This document shows, piece after piece, positions 11,401 through 22,700 of a DNA stretch of 64,000 nt (within the stretch, counting starts at the first letter, position 1; every line of letters starts with the position of its first letter). The notes under the pieces are model-generated. The model made no database searches and was not told the origin of the DNA. It saw only the letters and a program-made list of their open reading frames with translations. The position numbers were made by a program, and so were the translations under genes. The stretch covers positions 32,217,501 through 32,281,500 of the forward strand of contig NC_092523.1 in assembly GCF_037038585.1 (NCBI RefSeq), read 5' to 3'. This DNA comes from Patagioenas fasciata (lineage: Eukaryota; Chordata; Aves; Columbiformes; Columbidae).

Positions 11401-14400
11401 CTGTATCAACATGCTGATGTAACTTCTATTTTCTTGAAAAAGAATAAATATTTACATTATCAGGTGAAATCTTGAATTTGCTGTACATCATGATTTGAGC
11501 AGTCATGCTTCCTTATATTCTGTTCATGATCTCCCAGGCTTAGAAGCAGCTTCTCTTACACAGTTGTGCAACAGAAATTGTGCAATTTAAATAATTGTAT
11601 TAAATATGCAAAAGTGGTCTGAGACATTACAGCTTTATCAGTACAACTATGGTTCTTGTGGCTGACAATACTGGGTTTAGATGCAGCTGTAGCTGGGAAT
11701 TTAAAAAAAATCATTCATATTGTTTAGAAGTAGTTATGTGTGTGTTGCTCAAGCTCTTAAATGCTATACTATTAGTAACAATTAATGTGTGACATGAGTG
11801 CAATCCTAAGGACTTTTAGATGGAAACAATTTAAATTTGTGCTCATAAATTTTTGAGACATAGTTTCCTTATAATTGAGAGTGTGAGTGTGCGTTTGGCT
11901 GCTTTACAATAATATAGTTTAATGGAGTTGTACATTATGGTAGAGTATAAGACATAAAATAGACTTAGTATGTTGGAAGTAAGTGAGAACAGAAAATGCA
12001 AGATTTATGATGTTTTAAAAATTCGATATTATGTCTTTGTATATGGTCTAGTAATTATAATTCAAACTATTAGAAATGTACTGTAAGCAGTAGGTTGCTC
12101 ATGGTCATGTTTTGTTTGTTTCTTTGTTTTTAGCCTTTTCAACAAACCAGCTGGAATGCCTCCTTATGCTCCTCAGGGGTTTCCATTTCTTCCTCCATAC
12201 CCACCTCAAGAAGCTAACAGAACAATGGCAGCCATGCCGGTTGCTGAAGCAGTTCCTTCGAGCTACACTGCAGACAAGCCTGCTGCTCCCTCTTATGGCT
12301 TGATTGCTGATCTGCCACTGCCTGTTCCGACAGCAGAAGCTGTGCTTCAGGTCTGTACACTGAGTTTTGCTGCTTAAGCTTTTGGACTCTGAGTATAATT
12401 TCCCTCAGGGCTGCACAGGGCATTGCTCATGCTAGGAAGATGAAACTTTTATTCTGGCTTTGATTGAAAGTTTTTTAGAATGAACTTGGAGTCAGAGCAA
12501 CAAGTTAATCTTTCTGAGTTTTAGTGAAACTAGTGCCATGCTAAATGTCTTTGAATATACTTATACATAGTGCAGCTGTGACTGTTTCTCCAGCCAGAGA
12601 AAATGAGATCCTTTTCTCTATATGGGATTTCCTGCCCAGAACCTATCAGGTGAGAACAATGTGCAGTCTCAAGCCTTTATGTGTAGAGTATTTATTTCTC
12701 GGCTTCATGCTTCAAATAGCTTCTCTTCAGGGTTATTGTATGTGTGTACTTAAAAACTCCCTCTCACTGGTGCACTCGGAGGATTATTTTGAATATTCTC
12801 CAAGAACTTTACATCTAAATGTTTAGTCTTTAGTCAAATCTTGTCTCCAGAAACAAAAGCTTTCTTCATCTCGAAAGGCACTTTTCTTGTTTTATAGAAT
12901 TAAAAATTTCTGCCTTCTGTGATGACAGACTTTTTTTTTCCTTGCCCAGGAAGTTTTTTTGCAAGGGATTATAGGTTTAAAAACCACATGAGAGAGATCA
13001 ATATGTCAATCCTTTTCTCTCTTCCCACTTCCCTGAGTTAAACTGCTCCCATGTGTTTCCTGGGTCATCTACCTGTTGTCAAAAGGAGGACATAGCAAAA
13101 CAGTATTATTTTCCTCCAAAATTGACTCATCTTTTATGACACACCTTCCCAAACATCCCCAGGTATTTTGTTGCCATGGTTGAGTTATCTTCTGTTCAGT
13201 AACTAGTGCTACTACTTCTTAGTGCTTTCCTGCTTTTTTTGTTACTGGCAAATACTCATCTGGTTTTGGGTTAATCAGGTTAAATAACAAGAAATTTCTC
13301 TTCAAAAATCTAAGCTTTTCTAAACTTCTATTTAGGTGGGCCAGAATGGATGTACTTACAAGATGCCTGATGTTCCTGATACCTTTCCAGAACTTTCAGA
13401 ACTGAGGTAAATTTTCAGAAGGTAGCAAAATTTTCCATAGCTATTAAAAGGCAATTACTGCTGGTCTGTATTTGCTTTTTCTCAAAAGTCTGTATGCATC
13501 ACTGAAAGGTTTTTGTAGAAATTATAAATAGGAGACCTACCTCTTACCAACATTGTAGAGCCAGCCTTGTGTTCAAATGTGGTGCTTGTTTAGGGTTTTC
13601 TCAGCAGGAGCAGTACCTTGGAATTCAACACCAGGAAAAAGTGCATTTATTTTTACTTTTTCTAACTGTCAGTGTTCTGCTGTCTTATGGGGCCTCACCA
13701 GGGACTTGATTTCTACTAATACACTAAGCGTAACTTTTGAAGGAGGAAAGAGGACAGGGAAATGGATTTAAAAATGGTTTGCAAATAGACTACTTGATGA
13801 GCAGCTCACCACAGGTAAGGGGGTTTGGCTTAGATAAATCCAGGTGGTAGATGTGCCAGCTGTCCCAATGAAAATCACTTCCACATCTACATACTTCACA
13901 TACATATTATACAAAGATTTGCATCAAAAGCATATCTTGTCACAATTTTTAAAAAAAATTATTGGTTATTGTTCCCAGCAATTTGCTCAGATCTAATGAG
14001 ATGGCCTCCTTGATCAGTTATCGGAGATTAAATAGATTACAAATTACCTACTAATTCTGAAAGACTTTTAGGAGATTGATTTCTTTCTCATCTCACATCT
14101 TCATGGTAGTGTCATAGTTCAGTGAGTTTTCAGTCTGTCCTTGCGAAAAGGAGAAGACCTTTGGCAAGAACGACTTCTGGGTTGGTTTGTTTGTTTCCCC
14201 TGACACCTTCTTAAGAGCCTGTTTAATTTAGCTAAATCAGCTGTAAATTCTAGCCGTATCCTTATTATGTAGCAGACAATTAGGAGGTTTGCGGGGTGGG
14301 GGGGAAGTACAATTTGTTTGTTTAAACAAAACTTTCTAATCAAGTTGGGTCCTTCCAGGAAGACTGGTTTAAAATTCCAGGATTATTCTGGTGGTAAAGT

Positions 14401-16581
14401 CACAGATAGCATTCCAGCTGTGCTGAGGAGCTCTTCTGGGTGTAGGTGGCAATGTCTGGGTAGTCTGGGGAGAAGGACTGAGACCAGCTGGGTGGGTGTC
14501 TGGTAGCTGGCCAAGGTCAATCTGTTACATTAGCATTAAAAAAACACTTTATAGGCAAGTAAGGCTTTTAACACACTGCTTTTTAAGCCTAGTGCTGCAG
14601 AAAAATTAGTGGTCAAGTGTCATGTATCTGTTAAGTCCCAATGAATGCCTCAAACTTTTGTCTTTTGGCAGAAACAAGTAACTCTACACATGGTATTTGC
14701 TGTTAGCTTTAAGTCTTCTTTCTTTCTGTTTGAATGTAGTATATCACAGCTGACCAATATGAATGAGCAAGAGGAAATGTTACTGGAACAATTTGTGACT
14801 CTACCACAACTGAAGCAAGTCATTACTGATAGAGCTGAGTTAGTGAAAAGCATTGAGGAGCTGGCAAGTAAGATGTCAAAACATTAGCATCTGTCGCTCT
14901 GTTCTGTTATACAAACTGAATCCTTTTAAAAAAGTAGTAATAGTGACTTTATTTTACAGAAAAGAACTTGTTGCTGGAGCCTAGTCTTGAGGCAAAAAGA
15001 CAGATGGTCTTGGATAAAGTAAGTGAACAATAAAATCTTTTTCAGAAATAGTAATTGTAATATTCTGGTTTTTTCAGGAGTAAAACAGTCATTTTTGTCT
15101 TCCAGTATGAGCAACTCACACAGATGAAAGCAGCCTTTGAAAAAAAGATGCAAAGACAGCATGAACTTAGTGAGGTATAATCTCTATATCGTATTATCCT
15201 TTAAGAATACTTCACTAAAACTGAAGTTGTGATTTGTATCTTTATCCACAAAGAATAGTCTCTTGGTTGAGCTCTAGTTTTGTATGAAATAGATTCACAT
15301 CAGGTTTGAAATAAAATAGGATGAAGTACCAAACAGTTTGAAAGCAAAACAGTGTTATGACTGCACGACTGTGGTTTTGGGTTGGGTGGTTTTTTTGACA
15401 CTAGAACAGAAGCAAAGTTGGAAGAAGGGAGTGTGATGAGCATTTAGAGCTGTTCTTAAGTACAACCCTGGGTTGAATCATTTCCAATTTAACAAGTTAT
15501 GCTGTTTCTTGGAGGTGAAGCTTCATCTAGGCACTTAAGTTTTTATGTAATAGTTTTGTTCTATTTCATATATCCCATATTTATATAGTCACTTAATTTT
15601 CTTCTTGGAAATGTAAGTTTTAATGGACAGTTTAATATCACATAAGTGTTTTTATTTTCTTAGAGTTGCAGTCCAAGTGCTCTGCAAGCAAGACTTAAAG
15701 TAGCTGCTCATGAAGCTGAAGAGGAATCTGACACTATTGCAGAAGACTTCTTGGAAGGCAAAACAGAAATAGATGACTTTCTTAGTAGTTTCATGGAAAA
15801 GAGAACGGTATGTAATATACAAGTCATTCTGATCTGAGAGATATACAACACATAGTGAATAAATTTAAGACTTAGAGCGCTCCTGTGATACAGAACAGTG
15901 CTTCAGTAAGCTCCAACAAAAGAAAAATACATCTCTAAGTGGCTTCAGTCTATTTAAAATACAATCTGCATTCTGAAGGCACATATTTTCAAGACAGGAC
16001 TGCAAAGGTCTCATATATTAGACCCTAGTCCCATGTGGTTGCAGGTATTTTTGTGCCACTTTCTTCTGTATCCTATGTAGATATCAGAAAGATAGATACT
16101 TGGATAATTTTAATTTGGTAAGTTGACATAGAATGACATATTAAGCAGCCTTAATGTTCAATTTATTAAACTTGTTAAACTAATTATTCTGTTGATACCT
16201 ATCACCAAATAAGTAATTGAAGTTCAAAGGCCACCATTCTTGCTCATACTGTGACAAGAGAACTTACCAGTGCCTTTCTTTAAAGATGTGTAATAAATGC
16301 GTTTCTCTTGTAAGCAGTTGTGGGTGAAATATGTTATCAATATAGACAGTTGTTCAGCCAGAAGCTTGGAGGGAGAGTGGTTCTCAGGGTTTTCCTTTTT
16401 AAAAGAGCCTGCGAAGCTGCTAAATCATTGAAGAGAAACTGTAGTATGCGTTATAAAAAATTCTTTTCAAAACTCTTTCTTCCTATGTCTTGTTTTGTAG
16501 CTCTGCCACTGTAGACGAGCCAAAGAGGAAAAACTTCAACAGGCAATAGCAATGCACAGCCAATTTCATGCTCCGCTATAG
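5292..16581 (+). CDS. VPS37A: VPS37A, ESCRT-I subunit (complete, 11 coding exons, 395 aa)
   Basis: VPS37A is a subunit of ESCRT-I with TSG101, VPS28 and MVB12/UBAP1. It helps sort ubiquitinated membrane proteins into multivesicular bodies and helps close autophagosomes. Coding exons are 5292-5419, 9190-9264, 10121-10235, 11099-11199, 12134-12350, 13336-13406, 14740-14867, 14960-15018, 15106-15174, 15664-15807 and 16501-16581. They join in one frame of 396 codons including TAG, close to the roughly 397 residues of the mammalian protein. Residues about 45-150 are the UEV-like N-terminal region specific to the A paralog. Residues about 140-215 are Pro-rich (PPYAPQGFPFLPPYPPQ). Residues about 235-395 form the coiled Mod(r)/VPS37 C-terminal domain that binds TSG101 and VPS28 and ends in FHAPL. 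The start is chosen because MNWLFPL matches the family, with A at -3. All introns are GT-AG. No frame damage is seen. Confidence 0.97.
5420..9189 (+). other. VPS37A: VPS37A intron 1
   Basis: The 3.8-kb first intron. Its first 400 bases continue the CpG island. The rest is ordinary AT-rich intron with short homopolymers (A run near 6855-6868). No exon, RNA gene or clear transposon was recognised. Confidence 0.85.
9190..9264 (+). CDS. VPS37A: VPS37A exon 2
   Basis: 75 bases with acceptor TTTGACAG and donor GTAAGT. Encodes (S)ITEIQKDVEYRLPFTVNN and LTINI, the first part of the UEV-like fold. Confidence 0.95.
9265..10120 (+). other. VPS37A: VPS37A intron 2
   Basis: 856 bases of AT-rich intron. 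Nothing further seen. Confidence 0.9.
10121..10235 (+). CDS. VPS37A: VPS37A exon 3
   Basis: 115 bases with acceptor TATTTGCAG and donor GTATGT. Encodes LLPPQFPQEKPVISV, then PPVRHHLVDKQGVYVTSP, the core of the UEV-like region. It ends at a codon boundary. Confidence 0.95.
10236..11098 (+). other. VPS37A: VPS37A intron 3
   Basis: 863 bases of T-rich intron with several poly-T and GTTTT runs (10620-10820). No other feature recognised. Confidence 0.9.
11099..11199 (+). CDS. VPS37A: VPS37A exon 4
   Basis: 101 bases with acceptor TTTTATCAG and donor GTAAGT. Encodes FTMHSDLGKIIQSLLDEFW then KNPPVLAPSS, the end of the UEV-like region. The last Tyr codon is split. Confidence 0.95.
11200..12133 (+). 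other. VPS37A: VPS37A intron 4
   Basis: 934 bases of AT-rich intron. Nothing recognised. Confidence 0.9.
12134..12350 (+). CDS. VPS37A: VPS37A exon 5 (Pro-rich linker)
   Basis: 217 bases with acceptor GTTTTTAG and donor GTCTGT. Encodes the Pro-rich linker including MPPYAPQGFPFLPPYPPQEA and the faster-evolving segment to PLPVPTAEAVLQ. Low-complexity linkers such as this are the most variable part of the protein among vertebrates. Confidence 0.95.
12351..13335 (+). other. VPS37A: VPS37A intron 5
   Basis: 985 bases of intron. Open frames are short and unsupported. Confidence 0.9.
13336..13406 (+). CDS. VPS37A: VPS37A exon 6
   Basis: 71 bases with acceptor CTATTTAG and donor GTAAAT. Encodes VGQNGCTYKMPDVPDTFPEL and SEL, a conserved bridge to the C-terminal domain. 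Confidence 0.93.
13407..14739 (+). other. VPS37A: VPS37A intron 6
   Basis: 1333 bases of intron, nothing recognised. Confidence 0.9.
14740..14867 (+). CDS. VPS37A: VPS37A exon 7
   Basis: 128 bases with an AATGTAG acceptor and GTAAGA donor. Encodes SISQLTNMNEQEEMLLEQF then VTLPQLKQVITDRAELVKSI, the start of the helical Mod(r) domain. Confidence 0.95.
14960..15018 (+). CDS. VPS37A: VPS37A exon 8
   Basis: 59 bases with acceptor TATTTTACAG and donor GTAAGT. Encodes KNLLLEPSLEAKRQMVLDK of the coiled domain. Introns of 92 and 87 bases flank it. Confidence 0.95.
15106..15174 (+). CDS. VPS37A: VPS37A exon 9
   Basis: 69 bases with acceptor GTCTTCCAG and donor GTATAA. Encodes YEQLTQMKAAFEKKMQRQ and HELSE. 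Confidence 0.95.
15175..15663 (+). other. VPS37A: VPS37A intron 9
   Basis: 489 bases, nothing recognised. Confidence 0.9.
15664..15807 (+). CDS. VPS37A: VPS37A exon 10
   Basis: 144 bases with acceptor TTTTCTTAG and donor GTATGT. Encodes SCSPSALQARLKVAAHEAEE through FLSSFMEKRT, the most conserved part of the Mod(r) domain. Confidence 0.96.
15808..16500 (+). other. VPS37A: VPS37A intron 10
   Basis: 693 bases, nothing recognised. A plus-strand open frame that runs to 16514 ends inside the last coding exon in another phase and is a shadow. Confidence 0.9.
16501..16581 (+). CDS. VPS37A: VPS37A exon 11 with stop codon
   Basis: Acceptor TGTTTTGTAG. Encodes LCHCRRAKEEKLQQAIAMHS then QFHAPL and TAG at 16579-16581. 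The stop is followed at once by GTAAAC, so the exon probably ends on the last base of the stop codon. Confidence 0.96.
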   Translation, partial: LCHCRRAKEEKLQQAIAMHSQFHAPL

Positions 16582-16811
16582 GTAAACTGCTGGTTTAATA
16601 TTTGTGGTGATTTATTTTTGTTTTTAAATAATTTACATCATTGTCACCCACTTAGGAATTGCCAACTGCAAATGGATTTGTTACAATACTTAGTGTTCTA
16701 ACAATGCTTTCTGTGGAAATCAAGTATGTACTGAATCTGTTGTTGGTTGTATTTGAAACATAACTTCTGAAGGAATTAAAAACTTCTAATTATGGAAATT
16801 TGTCTTTACAG
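16582..16811 (+). other. VPS37A: Probable 3'UTR intron of VPS37A
   Basis: A donor-like GTAAAC directly abuts the stop codon, and 230 bases later CTTTACAG precedes an AC-rich segment at 16812. The stop would be less than 55 bases from the junction, so splicing here should not trigger nonsense-mediated decay. The call is inferred from splice consensus alone. Confidence 0.5.
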
Positions 16812-17455
16812 ACTTCCTGCAAACTACACCTGCCAAGAGAATAAGTGAAAAACCCAGTGAAGCACACTTTTTAATGACTATTATTTGCAAATAAGCATTT
16901 CATCTTATGTGCTTGTATTTATAGAAGAAATTGTATACAGAGTTGGGATGTTTTTTGTACAAATTAGAATGTCTCTTTATATTCTCATTGTACTCAAGAA
17001 TCCTTCTATTCAATCTTTGCACTAATTTCCTGTATTTATTGTTGATAGTTCTTACTATATTTAAGTTCCTGCTGCTATACTCCATTCTTCAGAGATTAAA
17101 TATCTACACATGTAATTTTGACTAGCTTTTTACATTTTTTTATAAAAACATAATTCATATCTTTTGTATTTTGAACTTTACACATAGATTTGGCTTGATC
17201 TATGGAAGAGTTTGAGATAAATGATGATAGGGCTTTGGAAACCGAAGAAGTTCATAATCTGAGATGGACAATGGATTCACGAGCTGTCGTTTCCTGAAGC
17301 CAAAATGGTTAAGAACAAGATTTTTTACTTCTAAGTAATAATACAAAACTAAGTATAGCCTGTATTGTGTTTTGAAGAAGTAGGTTTGCATTAAGCAAAG
17401 GGTATGTTGGAACAAATTACATGGGAATCAGAATAAATGATCTCTGCATAGGTTT
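16812..17455 (+). other. VPS37A: Probable VPS37A 3'UTR
   Basis: AT-rich tail after the presumed 3'UTR intron. AATAAA at 17432-17437 is followed about 15 bases later by a GU-rich stretch (17450-17472), a reasonable cleavage signal. Further AATAAA hexamers at 20085, 20843 and 21225 could serve longer isoforms. Confidence 0.45.
17432..17437 (+). terminator. Candidate polyadenylation signal of VPS37A
   Basis: AATAAA followed by a GU-rich element including GGTTTGGTATG. It is the closest good signal after the stop. The real cleavage site is unknown. Confidence 0.4.
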
Positions 17456-17637
17456 GGTATGTTTCTTGGTAGCACTGATGCACTTGATTTCAGGAGTGGC
17501 TTGATACCTACCACTGTAATTAAAAACAATTTTCATGAAACAATTTCATTTTCATATATTTTTACTTAAAGGAGAAATAATCAGGTCACCTGCCAGTTTC
17601 TGTTTTATGCAATATGAATATCTTCGTCATGCGAGGA

Positions 17638-17800
17638 ACTCAAAAGCACTTTACAAAAATTAGTTCTCTGTGAAGTAGCAGTTATTTTTTCCTAATTTTA
17701 AGGAAGAAAAACTAATTTAGCTGGGTTTGCACAGTGTGTTATGTTAAGGTCAGTGATAGAATTTGGATGCTAGACTTAACTCTGCCTTTGAATCTCTGAA
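17638..17800 (-). repeat. MIR/CORE-SINE-like remnant
   Basis: The plus strand reads like the reverse of a MIR. AAAGCACTTTACAAA is followed by a GTGA-AGTAG-TATT block, an ATTTTA-GGAAGA-AAACT block and then AAGGTCAGTGATAGAATTTGG, matching the familiar order of that ancient SINE. The call rests on recalled consensus order and not on an alignment. Confidence 0.4.
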
Positions 17801-19564
17801 TCTTACCTCAGGTGAGCTGACTTCTTTTTAGGATGGGAATATATCTACTGAGAATGAATAGGACCAAGTGCAGTATTCTATAGGAGAAAAATACAACTTC
17901 TAAATACATGCATGTATGTTCTCTGTTGCTCTTGTAAAAAGGCACGTTCTTTTTCTTAATCTTGTCAGTGTGTTAGGTGTTCATGGAGAGAGTCAAGTTC
18001 CAGAAGAACAGAAGGAATTCTGAGAGATCAATAAGATAAAGTACTGATTAAGTAATCTGTCAGGAATCCTGCTGCTTTCTCACCAGGAAGCCGTCTGGAG
18101 ATAAGACTCTTAGCCAAGACGCGACCTATGTGTTGCCTAGACAGGGTCATGGAACATCAGAAGTTCAACTTGCAAACTAAAGCATGTCCGTCCAAGTGAG
18201 TTCTTTGCTGCATCACTAATCTTCAGTCACTCCTAAATGTGATGCTCTTCTAGCAAAATGCAATGAGGTGTATTTCTTCTGAATTGGAGAAAAGGGAGTA
18301 AACTTGGAGTTACAAAAACTATGTGCAAGAAGTCTTCCACAGGCTAGTGAATCTTCAAATGCAGCTTTCATCTCAGCCCTTTCATACTTTACAGTACTGT
18401 GGTTGTCTGTCTTAAGATACGGCCTTTCAGGAAAAATGATCTATTCGCTGGTATTTTATGGCATTTTTCTTTTTAAAGCTGGTCCACATTCTGAGATTAG
18501 GTATCCCAAGCAAATAGAACTATGGTCCAAATCAAAGAAGATATTTAGATGCCTGAAAAAATAAATGGGTTTTAAATGCCATGGTTAAGCAATAATTTTA
18601 GAGTATCCTCTTGCAAAAAAAAAATTCCTTTGACTGCATTATACTGCTTGTATATTAACATAGCAGTTCTGCAGTTCTGCTCATGTGCTAACTAAAGTCA
18701 TAATTAAAAATGAGATCATGTAGTTTTCCAAGTGCTTCTGGACGTAAGTGCCTGAGTAGTGTGATTTCTCCAGCTCTGGAGAAAAAGTTAGATTTAAGTA
18801 ATGAGTGTTACCTTTTTGGCAGACTCTGCCTGTTTCTGTGCTGAGTGCACAAGTTGTTTTGGATCTTTTTCAGAATGTCTTGCTAACAAGCTTAAAGGCT
18901 AGACATACAATCCTCTACAGGGCTGGTTTGTTGTTGTTGTTTCTTGCTTGTAAGCAGAGAAAAGAACGGATGACCAAACATCCAGTCCTCTTCCTGAGTT
19001 GGGCTGGTATTTTCTTTATACATTTTATAATGGCATGGGATGACAAACTTTTGTCCTCATCTGCCTCCTCCTCTTGAATGTTATCTGGTGTAATGTGGTG
19101 CTCTACTGTGACTGAACTCTCTAGCCAGGTCACTTTCAGGGGATTTGCTTTCCAGACGAGTACAAGTTCTCAACAATTCAGCTTTTTCTCTTGTGTTACT
19201 TTTGTGAGCAAATCTACAAATTCAGGACATCGCTGTGGAGTCCTGATGATGATAATGGAGGAGAGTCTAGAAGAAAATGTCACTGTTGAATGCAAGTTCT
19301 TAGTACAGTGTTTCTTGTTTGGGGATATGGAAGTTTAAGGTTGTCTTTTTTCGCTTTTTCTATTCTCTCATATCTTTGTTCATACTCCTAGGATTTTTTT
19401 CCCCCTATTTTTTAGCCCCTTCTGCAGTCACAAACCCATCCTCTAGAAAAGAAGCACAGAAGTCTCTGTATTCAACAATGGTATACGGGGTCAGCTACAG
19501 GTATCTTGTCACACGCAGGAATGGCCAGCCTGTTTCTGGCCCTTAAAGGACGAACCATCCTGCT

Positions 19565-19715
19565 GCTGGTTTCTGTTGGGTTTTTTGGTTTTGTTTGTTG
19601 TTGTGCGCTTTTTGTTCGGTTGGTTTTTCGTTTTGTTTTGTTGTGGTTTTGAGTGTGTGTGTTTGGTTGGTTGTTGGTTTTTGTTTGTTTTTTTCCTTTC
19701 ATTTTGTCCTACACT
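19565..19715. repeat. GT-rich low-complexity tract
   Basis: About 150 bases nearly free of A and poor in C on the plus strand, made of GTTTT, GGTTGG and TGTGTGTG blocks. It is the complement in composition of the tract at 2095-2285. Open frames through it (Phe/Leu/Cys/Val-rich) are artefacts. Confidence 0.8.
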
Positions 19716-22700
19716 GGTTGTGCCAATGCAAACATTTTTACTTATAGGCAGTCTTCATACTTTGACCAGAAGACTTAGAACACTAATAACACTCTGTCAG
19801 AGTTGGGTTTTTTGGCTTCTAGCATGCTGGTAGTTCACTGTTAAGCACATTACTTACCTTATTTTGCTGAAATGTGGCATGTAGGTGTGAATCCAGCTTT
19901 AAACAGTGCCCTATGAAGTGTAAGAGAATGGCAGCTGCTGATAGATGCATATTCTAAAATCTCTTGAAATGTGTCAAGTGAGTTTTTAAGCAATCTGGAA
20001 TAACAGGCTACATACAGTGACTTGTTTGTGGCAAGCCTTGCGCTGTGTCATGCTCATGCTGACGTGTTCCAAGTGAAAAAGTGAAATAAATGAGCAAGAA
20101 ACACAAGAGTAAGGAGGTGGCTTGTCTCTGGTGTTGCGGTAGTTTGGGCTGGAGATGTATTGTAGCTGCTAATTGAGTCTGGGTTTTGCCTAATTTTAAT
20201 ATCTAATCTTACTGCTAAATGTTATCTGTAGCTGAGTTTAGGCCTTTTGTTCCTACCTGAGTCAAGTAACTACTTAAATACAGAACTGAATTATCCACAT
20301 AGCAATTGTAACTGATGGTATTGCAGACCAGAGACATTTTAAAACACAAGTCTGAAATTAAGTAGGTTTCATTTTATGGTGATCTTGTATACAACTGGTG
20401 TTAATAGTACATTCTGCTGGCACTTAGAAAGTTTTCCTAGATTTCATAGTGTGTTTGACATGCAAACCTTTCTGAAAGACTGGGCTTGTCAGGTATATAC
20501 AGCTATGCTAGCCACCACTACAAGCAAGAGACTGCAGTAACGTTAGTTCTAAGCAGTATCAAATGACCCACTATCATTCTGTTGTTTGCTCTGTACATAC
20601 TCCTGCAGCTTTGCCACTTTGGACCTTGACCAAATGTGAAAGTTAGAAATCTTCCAGTCTTGTTTCTGTTCAATATCTTACTGCTCCCTTCAAAGACTAG
20701 GACAGATCTTTCTAAAAGAGAGATTCAAGAGACCTTCAGGTAAAACTGAATTAAAACTCTGGCAACAAAGTTAAGTCAGTTCTCACAGCCTTATTGTGTA
20801 TGTTATTCTGAACAGTAAATACTGTAATATGTTAAACTTACAAATAAAGGCTTTGGGATACTTAATGCATTTTGTAATTGTCCAGCTTACAGATAGACTT
20901 GGGCATTGCAGGACTTGTTGGGTGGATACAGAATTGTGTTGGATGCAGTAAGTGACTCAAACAAATAATCTTTGTGTTGTGGTTTGAGCTTTTCCTGTTT
21001 AACCCTTTTAACAGCAGTAACTCCTGGAGCCACCTGCACTAAAATGGGCTTCAAAAACCCATATTGCATCTCTGACTACTGCTTAGGTAAATGTCTTGTT
21101 TTGGTCAGATACCTGTAGCAATCAAATTTATATGTAGTACTAAGCTGCAAAGAAAGCTTGTATCTCAATAATAAGGGAATACCTTAACATAAAGAACTCT
21201 GTGTTATTTGGTTTTTAGAAACAGAATAAATTGATCTGAATCATCTTGACAACCAGCAGACTTAAAAATGAGTCCTTGCTTGAATTCAGTCACAGTGAGT
21301 CTGGTGAACCTATTAGCTTCTTCCCAGAATGATTTGTATTAAAACACCATTAAATTTTATTTCAGGATTTAACATGGTCTGATTTGCTATCTCCAGGTGT
21401 TTTACTGGCAATTCAAATGATACATGTGAAGCTGAATGCTTACTTTACCTTTCCCTCTCTTCACCCCACTCTGGCAATGTTTCTGGCCTCTCTGAATTTG
21501 GTGTTTGCTGTACACTCGGCCTTAGATCTTTGGCAGAATTTTCACTGATCATAGTATCATGATAAGTTGACCTACTTTTAACTTTCCTCACACATGTTCC
21601 TGCCTTCCCAAATGAATCGTCAGTGTCTTACCTGTCCTTGGAGGATTTTTCAGTCACTGTGGTGTTTACCTGTGTCTATGCTACAGAGTGTAAGAGTGAC
21701 CAGCCAACCTAAAAGCTACATGCAGCCTTCAGTTTACACATAGAAGCAGGCCATTGCCTCAGCTGCAGTGTTTGTGATAAACTTGAGGACTCTGTGTGCA
21801 GGTCAGGGCACTGTCCACAGAAAAGCACCAAGTTAGCTGGTCAGCAGTGATGAAATGCTCATCCTCACTGCAAAGGCTACCTGCTGGTTGCTGGGTTTTT
21901 ATTGTTATTCGTTTGTCATCAAACATGTCATGTTATGTAAACTGGTGCTCTGGCTAGCCCCTGTCTTCAGAGTATGTGGTTCCTTGCCTTACTGCTAATT
22001 TTACAGAGCTTTCCTTCCCTGCTTCCCTCGTTTTTTTTTTTCTTTCCTCTTTTTCCGTCCTTTCATGTTCTCAGGTGTAAGTTGTACCATCCAACTTTTT
22101 AATTTTATTTCTCAGCTTTTCAGAATCCATCACCAGTTTTACCACCTTTGTGTCTTGTATAGAGCTACCAATAAAAGCAGCCAGTTCTTTCTGTCCTTCA
22201 GATGGTGATCTTTTGTAGAGAAAACTTCAGCTCTTTGATCCCATTGCCGTTGCCAGTGTCCTTTAGATGCATATTTTCATACTAAACAACAGCCTGAACT
22301 TAGTGAGGCTAAAATTACACCACAAAAATGTGTGTCTTATTTCAAATTACAGTGGGCTCATGCCAAAGTTTCAAGGATTTGCAGCAGAGGGAAGATCCCC
22401 ACAAGGCTACAAGAAATCAATGTAGTTCATAGTGTGGTTTTCTCATGCTTTTTGTTTCAAATTCCCTAAAAAAAAAAAAGGAGTGGGGGGCAGAGTGTAA
22501 CACGTTCCCATATTATTAACTCAGATGACAGTGCCTCAGTTTTCTTGGTTATCAGTCTCCATAGCTTAAACTACTGAATTCAAGTATTGAAGTAGGGAAT
22601 ATACAAAAATCCCTTGATTTGATTGAGAGTTGAATTACAAAAATTGGGAAAGCAAACCTTGATTTCATTCACCAGTGTGAGATAACGCTAAATGACCCAA

